Source of the DNA: UBA4582 sp047629195
GTDB lineage: Bacteria > Pseudomonadota > Gammaproteobacteria > Pseudomonadales > Azotimanducaceae
DNA length: 38,473 nucleotides
Direction of reading: 5' to 3'
Assembly (NCBI GenBank): GCA_047629195.1
Contig: JBLHWY010000045.1
Span: 1-38,473 of the forward strand
The notes under the pieces were generated by a model. The model ran no database searches, had not been told where the DNA came from, and was given only the letters and a program-made list of their open reading frames with translations. Positions 25,528-33,975 of this stretch are shown in pieces. The translations under genes and the position numbers were made by a program. Position 1 is the stretch's first letter, and each line of letters begins with the position of its first letter.

Positions 25528-26371
25528 CATCTATGTATTCAGATGGCGCGGATGTTTTGAGACTCTCAAAATCATGATAACGCGAATCCAGCAGATGTGA
25601 AGGCACTAAATCAGTCATAGATCTAAAGATACTTTCTGCTCTTCCTGGATATTTTGTCTCCCACTCGCTTAGCATGTCCTTGATAACCTTCCGTTGTAAA
25701 TTATCCTGAGCACCGCATAGATTACATGGAATGATCGGCATTTTCGCAAGTTCAGAGTAGCGTTCTATATCTGCCTCTTTACAATAGGCTAGTGGCCTTA
25801 TGACAATATTTGCCTTGTCATCGCTCAACAATTTCGGTGGCATTGTCTTCATTTTCCCACCAAAAAACATGTTGAGAAACAAAGTTTCGATCATGTCATC
25901 CCTGTGATGTCCTAGTGCTATTTTGGTATAGCCATTACGTTTAGCGTAGCTATAAAAAATCCCTCGCCGAAATCTCGAACACCAGCCGCAATAAGTCTTA
26001 CCCTCTGGCACCATATCTTTCACAAGCGAGTAGGTGTCTTCTTCAAGGATTTCCCACTTTACCCCGACAGATTCGAAGTAATTTGGCAGAACGTCCGCGG
26101 GAAAGCCTGGTTGCTTCTGATCAAGGTTGACAGCCACCAGATCAAAATTGACAGGTGCCCTGCGCTGGAGATCCATGAGTATATCCAGCATCGCTAAGGA
26201 GTCTTTTCCTCCTGAAACGCAGACCATGACCTTATCTCCATCTTCAATCATGTTAAAATCTGCGATTGCGCGCCCAGTTTCTCTTCTCAAGCGCTTGTGT
26301 AATTTATTCTTGTCAGGCTGTTTTTTTTGGTGTGGCTCAGGGCTCATAGCAGTATTCATAGCAGTATTCAT
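25508..26371 (-). CDS. ttcA: tRNA 2-thiocytidine(32) synthetase TtcA
   Basis: A 287-residue PP-loop ATPase. The ATP motif CVSGGKDSLAMLDIL (about residues 51-65) and the two CxxC pairs in TYCGWCSRFRRG and IPCNLCGAQDNLQ identify TtcA, which uses a 4Fe-4S cluster to thiolate cytidine 32 of several tRNAs. The C-terminal tail after DLVPSHLLDSR is as usual. The start is ambiguous because a 12-base duplication creates three in-frame ATGs (26371, 26359, 26347), none with a clear ribosome site. The 3' end overlaps the kinase gene by 20 bases tail to tail. Sulfur would come from IscS/persulfide carriers. Confidence 0.95.
   Translation of the reverse strand: MNTAMNTAMSPEPHQKKQPDKNKLHKRLRRETGRAIADFNMIEDGDKVMVCVSGGKDSLAMLDILMDLQRRAPVNFDLVAVNLDQKQPGFPADVLPNYFESVGVKWEILEEDTYSLVKDMVPEGKTYCGWCSRFRRGIFYSYAKRNGYTKIALGHHRDDMIETLFLNMFFGGKMKTMPPKLLSDDKANIVIRPLAYCKEADIERYSELAKMPIIPCNLCGAQDNLQRKVIKDMLSEWETKYPGRAESIFRSMTDLVPSHLLDSRYHDFESLKTSAPSEYIDVMNLPN
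26345..26371 (-). repeat. Tandem duplication at the ttcA start codon
   Basis: The unit ATGAATACTGCT occurs twice in a row on the minus strand (26371-26360 and 26359-26348) and is followed by a third ATG. It gives the repeated N-terminus MNTAMNTAMS. The copies are identical, so the event is probably recent replication slippage. Confidence 0.85.
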
Positions 26372-26445
26372 AGCATTAGTAGGCGTTTAATTGATAGATT
26401 AAGGGCATTCTGGTCTCGGCTAGTTCCGTACCCAGATGGAAGCTG

Positions 26446-27600
26446 TTGATTTTAACCGAAAACTTGTGTTGTAGCAGCCTATTCATTGAGGACATCAAAC
26501 TGCATTGGCAACCGTCACATATATACGCTAGGTTGCTAATAGTCTATTGCACCCTGCTTACGCCTGCAGCACTGAAGAGCGAAACTGGCGTCGTCATACT
26601 ACAATATCATCACGTTTCGGAAAAAACCCCAGACATCACCAGCATTGCTCCAGACAAATTCCAGCGTCACATAGAAGCAATTATCAATCAAGGGTATGAG
26701 GTTGTACCCCTCGACGAAGTTGTTTTCTCACTGAAAAAGAGAGAGCGTTTGCCAAATAAGGCTGTTGCCATAACATTTGATGACGCTTACAAAAATATAT
26801 TTACGAACGCGTATCCCATCCTAAAACGCTACAATTTACCTTTTACAATATTTGTCGCTACCGACTATGTGAGTTCAGACTCAAATCAGTTCCTGAGCTG
26901 GGCAGAAATACGTGAGATGGAATCAAACGGCGCGCTGATCGCAAACCACACTGCAAACCACACGCACTTATTACGAAGACTACCAGCCGAATCAAGGGAT
27001 CAGTGGCACATACGTGTCAAAAATGAAATATTGGATGCCGAAAATATTCTGGCAATGAACCTCAAGTACGAACCAGCCAACCTGTACTCGAATAAATTGT
27101 TAGCGTACCCCTACGGAGAGTACGACACCGACGTACAGAATATTGCAGAGAATCTTGGCTATATAGCCTTTGGTCAACAAAGCGGTGCTGCTGGATATCA
27201 CTCAGACTTCTCTGCCCTTCCGCGCTTTCCGCTCTCTGGTAAGTATAGCGACCAGGCATCTTTTGAGGTCAAACTGGCGACGCTACCACTACCTATCAAG
27301 AATTCGCGCCGAAACCCGCTACTGCCGATAAAAGAGACGATGCCTATACTTGAACTGAACTTCATTCCAAGTGATCTTGACCTGTCGAGATTGAACTGTT
27401 TCGGGCCCCACGGTGCGCTTGATATAAAATTAGTCAACAACCGATCAATTACAACGTATTCGGGCTTACCTTTACCCATAGGACGGTCTCGTTACAACTG
27501 CACAATCCCCGTCCCAGATATAGAAAAGGAAAGATTCTATTGGTTCTCCCAGCTGTGGATAAGAAAAAACACAGATGGCAGCTGGTACCCTGAGCACTAA
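26446..27600 (+). CDS. Polysaccharide deacetylase family protein (NodB domain)
   Basis: The product has a carbohydrate-esterase-4 NodB domain: VVILQYHHVS (about residues 48-57), the metal and catalytic Asp pair in AITFDDAYKN, HTANHTHLLRRLP supplying the two metal-binding histidines, and LAYPYGEYDTDV. It removes acetyl groups from an N-acetylated glycan, resembling PgaB/IcaB-type enzymes; the target glycan is unknown. A hydrophobic stretch LLIVYCTLLTPAALKS (about residues 29-44) precedes the domain and probably acts as a signal peptide. The C-terminal 110 or so residues form an extra beta-rich domain ending in FYWFSQLWIRKNTDGSWYPE. The start is uncertain: TTG 26446 has GGA six bases upstream; TTG 26464 is an alternative. 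Divergent from ttcA. Confidence 0.82.
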   Translation: MILTENLCCSSLFIEDIKLHWQPSHIYARLLIVYCTLLTPAALKSETGVVILQYHHVSEKTPDITSIAPDKFQRHIEAIINQGYEVVPLDEVVFSLKKRERLPNKAVAITFDDAYKNIFTNAYPILKRYNLPFTIFVATDYVSSDSNQFLSWAEIREMESNGALIANHTANHTHLLRRLPAESRDQWHIRVKNEILDAENILAMNLKYEPANLYSNKLLAYPYGEYDTDVQNIAENLGYIAFGQQSGAAGYHSDFSALPRFPLSGKYSDQASFEVKLATLPLPIKNSRRNPLLPIKETMPILELNFIPSDLDLSRLNCFGPHGALDIKLVNNRSITTYSGLPLPIGRSRYNCTIPVPDIEKERFYWFSQLWIRKNTDGSWYPEH

Positions 27601-27652
27601 TTACTTTCTGATAACGCCACATTGCTCGCTAATTTGTCAAAGGACAAGGTGG

Positions 27653-30166
27653 CTAGACAGAATCTCGCAATACAACAATTGGAGGTGTGTTAACCACCTT
27701 CCTCGTCGCAAGCGTTCCCAGTACGCCAATCAAGACGCATCCCACCAAAGGTCCCAACACCCAAATTTGAGGGTTGAAGCTGTACTCCAATTCAAAAATT
27801 TGAGTTTCTAAACCGTAGACAGTTAACTCAGAGCCAAAGGTTGCCAGAATGCCTGCCATCGTACCCAGTGCACAAAACTCGATGATCAAGCTTCCGAGCA
27901 CAAGCTTCCGACTCGCGCCTAACGTACGCAATATCGCATGTTGTTTGAAGCGCTCATCCATGCTCGCCTGAATGCTAGACAACAGCACCATCGCGCCGGA
28001 AACCATAATCAAACCCAACACCAACTCCACCGCCAGAGTTACCTGGCTGATAATTATTTGAATTTGTTCTATGACAGCATCTACCTCAATCACAGTCATG
28101 GTCGGAAACTCTCGCAGCACATCATTCAACAATAGCTTCTGATCTTTAGCCAGATAGAAACTTGTCATGAAGGTAGAAGGGAATTCCGACAGCGATCCTG
28201 GCGAAAAAATAATGTAGAAATTTGGCCGCATATTATCCCAACTTACAGAGCGGATGCTCGCTACCTTAGCAGGCAATTCTCTGCCTTGGATGTTGAACAC
28301 GAGGGCATCACCAACCTTCAGATCATTTGTCAGTGCCAGGTCCTTCTCAATCGAAACCAGCGAAGGTCCGCTGTAATCATCGCCCCACCATTGCCCGCTG
28401 GTGATCGTATTGTCGACAGGTAAAGTGCCAGACCAAGTTAAATTTCTGCCGGAGTTTGATCTCGGCCCTCTCTGCTGCTCCTCATCGCTCCGATTCCTTT
28501 GTGCCTCATCGCGAGTCGCAGCTGGGACACCATTAACAAAGCTGATTCGCCCTCGAATCATTGGATAGATCGGTTGCGGATCGATCGAATTCGTTCGCAT
28601 CATCGCTTCGATGGGCTCAACATCCTCTGGCGCAATATTTATTGCAAAATGGTTTGGTGCACCTTCAGGGATTTGGGCTTTCCAGTCATCAAGTAACGCA
28701 GTTCGAACCAGAAACAAAATCAGCAACAGCATGATTGCTAGGCCGAACACCATAATTTGCATGGTATTCTCTTTCGCCCTGCGCTGCATTCCACCCAGCG
28801 CTAAACGCCAGGCACTACCAGCCTGCATACCCAAAACCCGACCACTTTTAAGCAAAGTCATAGAAAGCAGCGCGAGTACAACTAAGGCACAAAATCCGCC
28901 GGCGAAGATCATCAGAGTCAATTCCAAATTCTTGCTATACCACCACATCAGACCAAGAGTACCGACAACGGCCGCGACATAACTCAGCTTGTCAGATGCA
29001 CCGCCGCCCTCGAAATCACGCCGAATCACACGAATCGGCTCAATACCTCGAAGTTTAAGCAATGGCGGTAGAGCAAAGCTCAAGAGACATACGAACCCTG
29101 TCACCATGCCCAATATAATAGGCGCGAAGGTCGGTGCGGGAAGTGCAATTGGAATGTAAGGTCCCAGTATAGTGACAGCGCCTTGCTGGAATAAAAATCC
29201 AAGCAAGGTCCCAACCAACGTTGCGACACAACCGAGCACAACAAAAATAGAAGCGAACAAACCGTCTATTGTATTGGGAGATGCGCCAAGCGTTTTTAGT
29301 ATGGCCACATGATCATAATGTCTAAGCGAGTATCGTTGCGCAGAAAGCGCAATGGCAACACCAGCGAGAATCACACCCAGTAAACCGCCCAATAACAAAA
29401 ATCGCTCAGCACGATTGAGCGCATTGCCGATGCCTTGAGTTCCTTCCTTCACCCCAATCAAACGAGAATTTTCATTCAAACGCGGCTTTGCCCATGCGCT
29501 GAACTCCTCAATAAGTGGCGCGCTGCCAGCAAACAGATAACGATAGGTCAATCTGCTACCCGGTTGAACAACACCCGTCGCTTCAACATCCTTCATGTTC
29601 ATGAGCACACGCGGCCCTGTCGCATCAAAGCCACCCCCCTTATCTGGCTCTTTAATCAATACCTGACTGGCGATGAGTCCACTAATACCGACGTCGAGCA
29701 CCTCTCCCCGCTTAACATCTAGCGACGGGAATAATCTGCTCTCAAGCCAAACTTGCCCAGGTAGTGGTCCCCCGTCACTTACCGCTCCCCCTACAAAAGG
29801 CTCATCAGAGACAATTAACTTGCCTCTCAGTGGATAATTACCATCGACAGCTTTCACCGAAGAAAACTGCGCCCGCTCCGCTGAAAAAACCATGGACAAG
29901 AAACTCAGCGTCTCTGCTTTCTCTAAACCGAGTTTCGTAGCATATTCAAGTAGCTCTGGACGAATCGGCGCGGAGCTTGAGATAACAACATCAGCCGCAA
30001 GGAAGCTGGCTGACTCAAGTAGCAGTGCTTGCTGAAGACGATCTACAAATAGCGTGATGGTAGTCACTGTACTGATCGCAATCACCAGCGAAGCCAGCAA
30101 CAGTGTTAACTCACCGGAACGCCAGTCTCTCCACAAGAGTTTTAGTGCCAAGCCAAGGTGAATCAC
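27653..30166 (-). CDS. ybbP: FtsX-like ABC transporter permease (YbbP type)
   Basis: An 837-residue membrane protein with duplicated FtsX-type permease units. TM1 lies at about residues 20-40, three helices around 250-400 and further ones around 400-490, and the last three-helix group is at about 715-830 with ILRTLGASRKLVLGSLIIEF. The repeated LKTLGASPNTIDG and LRTLGASRKL motifs are the coupling helices of this family. A large periplasmic domain follows TM1 and a second one lies before the last group. With YbbA it forms a MacB/LolCDE-like exporter or mechanotransmission complex; the substrate is unknown. Its ATG overlaps the YbbA stop by four bases. Size is close to E. coli YbbP. Confidence 0.9.
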   Translation of the reverse strand: MIHLGLALKLLWRDWRSGELTLLLASLVIAISTVTTITLFVDRLQQALLLESASFLAADVVISSSAPIRPELLEYATKLGLEKAETLSFLSMVFSAERAQFSSVKAVDGNYPLRGKLIVSDEPFVGGAVSDGGPLPGQVWLESRLFPSLDVKRGEVLDVGISGLIASQVLIKEPDKGGGFDATGPRVLMNMKDVEATGVVQPGSRLTYRYLFAGSAPLIEEFSAWAKPRLNENSRLIGVKEGTQGIGNALNRAERFLLLGGLLGVILAGVAIALSAQRYSLRHYDHVAILKTLGASPNTIDGLFASIFVVLGCVATLVGTLLGFLFQQGAVTILGPYIPIALPAPTFAPIILGMVTGFVCLLSFALPPLLKLRGIEPIRVIRRDFEGGGASDKLSYVAAVVGTLGLMWWYSKNLELTLMIFAGGFCALVVLALLSMTLLKSGRVLGMQAGSAWRLALGGMQRRAKENTMQIMVFGLAIMLLLILFLVRTALLDDWKAQIPEGAPNHFAINIAPEDVEPIEAMMRTNSIDPQPIYPMIRGRISFVNGVPAATRDEAQRNRSDEEQQRGPRSNSGRNLTWSGTLPVDNTITSGQWWGDDYSGPSLVSIEKDLALTNDLKVGDALVFNIQGRELPAKVASIRSVSWDNMRPNFYIIFSPGSLSEFPSTFMTSFYLAKDQKLLLNDVLREFPTMTVIEVDAVIEQIQIIISQVTLAVELVLGLIMVSGAMVLLSSIQASMDERFKQHAILRTLGASRKLVLGSLIIEFCALGTMAGILATFGSELTVYGLETQIFELEYSFNPQIWVLGPLVGCVLIGVLGTLATRKVVNTPPIVVLRDSV

Positions 30167-30894
30167 TCGATGTCTTCCCCTGCCACTATCACCCCAGAGG
30201 CGATATGAATTGCCCGGTCACAGCGGTCTGCTAGCCGCACATCATGCGTCACCAGCACCAGAGTAGTGCCAAATTCTGCGTTCAGTTCAAAAATCAGATC
30301 GATGATAAGTGCTCCTGTTTTAGAGTCGAGATTACCTGTGGGCTCATCTGCAAACAGAATACTTGCCGAGGAAGCAAACGCTCTGGCGATGGCAACCCGT
30401 TGCTGCTCGCCGCCAGAAAGTTGTCTAGGATAATGGTGACAGCGGTGATCTAGCCCGACCCGAGTTAGCAACCTCAACGCTTTTTTCTCGGCTTCAGGGT
30501 CCTTCTTCAACTCCGCAGGCAACATCACGTTCTCTATCGCTGTCAAACTACTCAACAATTGAAATGTCTGGAAAACAAAGCCGACCTTATCTCCCCGGGT
30601 ATGTGCTCGCTGCTCTTCATCCATTGCCGTAATCTCATCATCACCGAGAAATATCTGTCCATGGGTTGGATTATCGAGCCCTGCCAGTAAACTTAACACT
30701 GTGGTCTTGCCCGAGCCTGAGGCACCGACTATCGCAACTGATTCAGACTTCTTGATTTCAAGGTTAATCCCTTTCAAGATAGTCAATGGACCTTCCGATG
30801 TACTTACCACCTTACCGAGATCAATAGCTTTGACCATCACTTCGTTTACAGGGTTTTCTATCGCGGGTAAATCAGTCACTAAATTTATTTCCAT
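30163..30894 (-). CDS. ybbA: ABC transporter ATPase (YbbA type)
   Basis: A 243-residue LolD/MacB-type ATPase with Walker A VGASGSGKTTVLSLL, Q-loop FVFQTFQLLSSLTAIENV, signature LSGGEQQRVAIARAFA, Walker B ILFADEPTGNLD and switch VLVTHD. It powers the YbbP permease encoded directly downstream. The ATG at 30894 overlaps the divergent tesA ATG at 30893 head to head. Compared with E. coli YbbA the first 19 residues look like an extension, so ATG 30837 is a plausible alternative start that would leave about 55 bases for divergent promoters. Confidence 0.92.
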   Translation of the reverse strand: MEINLVTDLPAIENPVNEVMVKAIDLGKVVSTSEGPLTILKGINLEIKKSESVAIVGASGSGKTTVLSLLAGLDNPTHGQIFLGDDEITAMDEEQRAHTRGDKVGFVFQTFQLLSSLTAIENVMLPAELKKDPEAEKKALRLLTRVGLDHRCHHYPRQLSGGEQQRVAIARAFASSASILFADEPTGNLDSKTGALIIDLIFELNAEFGTTLVLVTHDVRLADRCDRAIHIASGVIVAGEDIE

Positions 30895-31531
30895 GTTGAT
30901 ATTTATGGGTTCTTTGGTTTCGTTTACATACGCTGCAGGACAGGAATCAGTTCAGTCCAGCAAAAATGATTCCAAAGACGCGGGTGTCATTCTTGTTTTT
31001 GGCGACAGCATTAGTGCCGCTTATGGAATGGATCAGGAACTTGGCTGGGTACATCTACTATCCGAACGTTTCAAGAAAGACAAAACTCCCTACCGCTTAG
31101 TCAACGCCAGTGTAAGCGGTGAAACAACGGGAGGAGGATTAGTAAGGTTACCTAAAACTCTCGATATTCACCAACCTGATATTGTGATTATTGAACTAGG
31201 CGGCAATGATGGCTTGCGCGGCTATCCTATCAGCAAAATCCAGGACAACCTGCTGGAACTGACTCGGACCGCAAAGGCAGCAGGAGCCAGGGTGCTGCTA
31301 GTTGGTATGGTACTGCCACCAAATTACGGTCAGCGGTACACCCAAGCGTTTGAGAAACTGTTCACCGAGATCGCATTAAATCAGCAAGTACCTGTACTGC
31401 CGTTTTTACTGGATGGTGTTTCAACCTCCCGTAATCTTTTGCAACGAGATGGTATTCATCCAACTGCAGAGGCCCAGCCACTACTTGTCAACGAAATATG
31501 GCCCTTGCTGGAACCCCTTCTTAAGAACTAA
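30893..31531 (+). CDS. tesA: Periplasmic GDSL esterase/thioesterase I TesA
   Basis: An SGNH-hydrolase of about 212 residues. VFGDSISAAYGM holds the nucleophilic Ser, GETTGGGLVRLP the oxyanion Gly, ELGGNDGLRG the Asn of block III, and DGIHPTAEAQPLL the Asp-His pair. These match TesA (thioesterase I/protease I/lysophospholipase L1). A signal sequence MLIFMGSLVSFTYA precedes AGQES. This n-region is short and lacks a basic residue, so TTG 30830 (adding KSVTKFIS) is a plausible true start that would overlap ybbA more deeply. The tesA/ybbA-ybbP arrangement is conserved in gammaproteobacteria. No terminator is visible in the 169 bases to the next gene. Confidence 0.9.
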   Translation: MLIFMGSLVSFTYAAGQESVQSSKNDSKDAGVILVFGDSISAAYGMDQELGWVHLLSERFKKDKTPYRLVNASVSGETTGGGLVRLPKTLDIHQPDIVIIELGGNDGLRGYPISKIQDNLLELTRTAKAAGARVLLVGMVLPPNYGQRYTQAFEKLFTEIALNQQVPVLPFLLDGVSTSRNLLQRDGIHPTAEAQPLLVNEIWPLLEPLLKN

Positions 31532-31700
31532 ATGCTCTGAGCCGAAACAGACCCAAAACTCACAGAACTCAGCAGCAGGCAATAAGGGCTTCAGCCGAAC
31601 GCGGCCCGTTCTCAAGGAGCGTATCAGCGCAGTGTCTAGCGCCGGAAGGAATTGGGTGGAAAGAAAGCACCTGTTCTCAGCTGCGAAACAGGCTAAACCA

Positions 31701-32501
31701 CTAACCCAATCGACTGCCGTCGAGTAGTTTCTCTCTCGCTCGAAAGTCAGGCAGTACCTCTCCCAGTAAATCATAAAACGCCCTATTGTGATTAAAATGC
31801 CGCAAATGACACAACTCATGAACGATGACCAGATCAATCAGCGATTCATCTTTTTGCATTAACAAACTGTTGAAACACAATTCACCACGGCTTGAGCAAC
31901 TCCCCCACCTAGCTTTCATTTTTCTAATGTGAAATCCATCGGTAGATTCTAGATCACTGTTCGAAGTAGCCACATCGCCAGTATTTGCGTCAACGTTTGG
32001 AGTTGAAGTTGGAGTTGCGCTTGCAATGGCATCATCAATGCCAATGAACATTGCTCGGCACAGCTTGATACGTTCTGGAAAGTAGCTATAGGCTTTGGAC
32101 TTCATGAACGCCAGATATAGTCGTTCAAGCTCGCCACCCTTGCCCGGATCCCTCGCTCGAATGACAAGCTTTTCCCCCAGGATAAACGCTATCGCAGGCG
32201 CCCCCCGACAGACCTCAAGTAAATAATCCCGACCCATAAATTTGTGCTTCTCCCCTTGCGCAAAGATAGGCAACAATTTTCGTGGCGCTTCCCTCAATCG
32301 AGCAATCGATTCAAATATCCACTTTTCTTTCAGATAAACAAAATCGTCAATCTGTAACCAGGCACACTTTAGCGGCGCTCTAATTTCCAGTTCATTAGGA
32401 GAAATGATGTGCAAGGCAAGAGACTTCCGCCGTTGTCGTTTAACGACAATTTCAAGAGGTCCACTTACAAATTGGTATGTTCGAATAAGATGATCAGGCA
32501 C
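31701..32501 (-). CDS. YgjP-like zinc metallopeptidase family protein (DUF45)
   Basis: A 266-residue protein whose C-terminal half is the YgjP/DUF45 domain: MKARWGSCSSRGELCFNSLL, then the zinc motif VIVHELCHLRHFNHNRAFYD, with HExxH and a further His. The N-terminal part (VVKRQRRKSLALHI) matches the family's opening strand. Compared with E. coli YgjP it has an insertion of about 25 residues near positions 160-185 that is rich in Thr, Ser, Asn and Asp and looks like an unstructured loop. It is cytosolic, with no signal peptide. Members are thought to be peptidases, but substrates are not established. It is separate from tesA and reads against it. Confidence 0.87.
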   Translation of the reverse strand: MPDHLIRTYQFVSGPLEIVVKRQRRKSLALHIISPNELEIRAPLKCAWLQIDDFVYLKEKWIFESIARLREAPRKLLPIFAQGEKHKFMGRDYLLEVCRGAPAIAFILGEKLVIRARDPGKGGELERLYLAFMKSKAYSYFPERIKLCRAMFIGIDDAIASATPTSTPNVDANTGDVATSNSDLESTDGFHIRKMKARWGSCSSRGELCFNSLLMQKDESLIDLVIVHELCHLRHFNHNRAFYDLLGEVLPDFRAREKLLDGSRLG

Positions 32502-32560
32502 CCGTACATTTTAACGTGTGCACCGCAGAAGGCGCAAACTACTGCGCCCGATTTTTTATG

Positions 32561-33121
32561 CTACGTGGACAGCAATATATTTGTAGGAAAGCAGTTACCG
32601 TCAACGGACATCGACAACGGCTCTGAATAGCCTGTATCAGAATACACGATTAATCTTTCTTCCTCAGCCAATTCAACAGTTTCGACATCACGCTAAAATT
32701 GTTTGTCAAAAAAGACACCCAGTGCCATATACGTCGAACCCAGTGCTTTTCGATTTCGCCCTTTATTATCCAAGATAAACAAGTCAGGAAGCCCTCCCAC
32801 CCAACATGTTAGGGTCTGCCCATCGTTCGACATTTCCACAATTGTCGAAGCACAAAACGTGTTTGCAGGGAGATAATCATACAAAGTAGCATTAAGCTGG
32901 CGGGCGATATCTCCCACTGCCGCACCTTCACTGACCATCCATATCCATCCCTGCTATCATCACGCCCATCAAGATGAGATGAGATCAGACGAACCACTCT
33001 CGAACTTGGAAAGACACTCAAAGCCATCTGCTGCTCCAACAACCGAATGGCCTTCATCCTCAAGCATGTATCCCAATAAGCCTCGATTGGCGCCCTGATC
33101 ATCGACTACCAATATGTACAC
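32561..33121 (-). pseudogene. Decayed response regulator-PP2C (RsbU/SpoIIE-like) phosphatase
   Basis: Three reading frames on the minus strand together give one broken gene. Frame 1 from GTG 33121 encodes the start of a receiver domain (VYILVVDDQGANRGLLGYML, then a VVGAADGF segment) and stops at 32969. A 5-base duplication (GATGA twice, 32973-32982) shifts the frame; correcting it continues the domain as DLILMGVMIAGMDMDG, with Gly where the phosphoacceptor Asp should be. The third frame (ATG 32938) jumps to the end of a PP2C/SpoIIE domain: AVGDIARQLNATLYDYL, WVGGLPDLFILDNKG, then an in-frame TAG at 32693-32695, after which VELAEEERLIVYSDTGYSEP continues to 32561. Most of the protein between is deleted. 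It is non-functional. Confidence 0.8.
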
Positions 33122-33297
33122 ATGAATCTTTGCAAATCTAAAAAATTATTTGATTCATAAAGACTAACAGTAGACTCAAAACATGGGGTCTGAAATCAGA
33201 AAACATCCCACACCCCAAACAAAGTAGCATCCCTAGAGGACAGAATTAGCCAGCAAGCCTGGCTCCGTTCGCCTTTAGCTTTAATCGACCACAGCTT

Positions 33298-33606
33298 TTA
33301 TCGACCACCACCAAGGCAAGGGGGAGACATTGGTGTATCACCATGTCGATCATGCCAATCAGATAGCGTATACGTATGCAGAGCCAGTGCATGAATTTGC
33401 TGCAGCTCACTCGCGAGAATTTTGTTAATCAACCTATGTCGAGCAAGCAATCGTAATCCCTCAAACTCCTCTGCAACCACGGTCACCTTAAAATGTGATT
33501 CTGAGCCAGGTGGAACATTGTGGTTGTTGCTTTCATTGAGTACTTCAAGGTGGCTAAGCTTCAAGCTATCGGCCAATTGGGTTTCAATCGTATCAATCAT
33601 GCTCAT
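33298..33606 (-). CDS. bolA: BolA-family protein
   Basis: A 102-residue protein with the BolA fold. It starts MSMIDTIETQLADSLKLSHLEVLNESNNHNV, where HLEVLNES is the first strand, then HFKVTVVAEEF and the core motif LARHRLINKILASELQ followed by IHALALHTYT; the histidines of that region are the cluster ligands of the family. BolA proteins work with monothiol glutaredoxins in iron-sulfur handling and also influence cell shape and stress responses. The C-terminal tail (DWHDRHGDTPMSPPCLGGGR) is longer than the minimal domain. The gap after its stop contains a short direct repeat ATCGACCAC (33284-33292 and 33300-33308) and a weak 6-bp hairpin at 33248-33264. Confidence 0.92.
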   Translation of the reverse strand: MSMIDTIETQLADSLKLSHLEVLNESNNHNVPPGSESHFKVTVVAEEFEGLRLLARHRLINKILASELQQIHALALHTYTLSDWHDRHGDTPMSPPCLGGGR

Positions 33607-33753
33607 CTAAGAGTCCTTATGTCGCGGGTGGGTTTACGAAAGTCAGTCGCAGTGATGAATGAAGTGTGCCCGATTTGATGAAATTTCAATTCAGGCTATG
33701 CTTTGGACATTGTTGAACATTATACAGGGAGGTATAAAAAGCAGGGTAATCAC

Positions 33754-33960
33754 ATGCACGTAGATTTATATACGCAACTGGAACAAATTCATAACCAGTG
33801 TCAACGTAGAAAATTCACCAACCAAGAAACGATTGAAGTCATGCGTCTTTGCATCTATTCCTGTCTCGGTCACTTTCCAAACAGGTCTCCGACACTACCC
33901 ATCAAAGATCATGTGTTGACCTCTATAAAGCCGAGTAACGCAGAAATCCCCACGCAATAG
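33754..33960 (+). CDS. Small hypothetical protein, 68 aa
   Basis: I do not recognise this family. The ATG at 33754 is preferred because AGGG lies eight bases upstream; a TTG at 33703 would add 17 residues without a clear ribosome site. The product is polar with a helical first half (LYTQLEQIHNQCQRRKFTN, then ETIEVMRLCIYSCLG) and three cysteines that do not form a classical metal motif. There is no signal peptide or membrane segment. It converges with the cyclase gene, 15 bases away. Confidence 0.5.
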   Translation: MHVDLYTQLEQIHNQCQRRKFTNQETIEVMRLCIYSCLGHFPNRSPTLPIKDHVLTSIKPSNAEIPTQ

Positions 33961-33975
33961 TGATGCGACTGTCAA

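Noticed and set aside
30701..30892. Extension of tesA back to an ATG at 30701
   Set aside because: It would overlap almost 200 bases of the conserved ybbA coding sequence (including the Walker A codons) and add residues not seen in TesA proteins.
31600..31700. CCGGAAGGAA and a CCTGTT/AACAGG hairpin recalling SRP (4.5S) RNA
   Set aside because: The conserved flanking bases of the SRP RNA loop (GTCAGG before, AGCAGCC after) are missing and no long paired stem surrounds it.
31413..31727. Plus-strand frame of 104 codons after tesA
   Set aside because: Its first part is an out-of-frame reading of the tesA end and the rest has no recognisable features; no ribosome site was seen.
32693..32938. An independent 81-residue gene
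   Set aside because: Its sequence is an interior piece of a PP2C/SpoIIE domain whose continuation is readable beyond the stop codon and whose start lies in other frames, so it is treated as part of a pseudogene.
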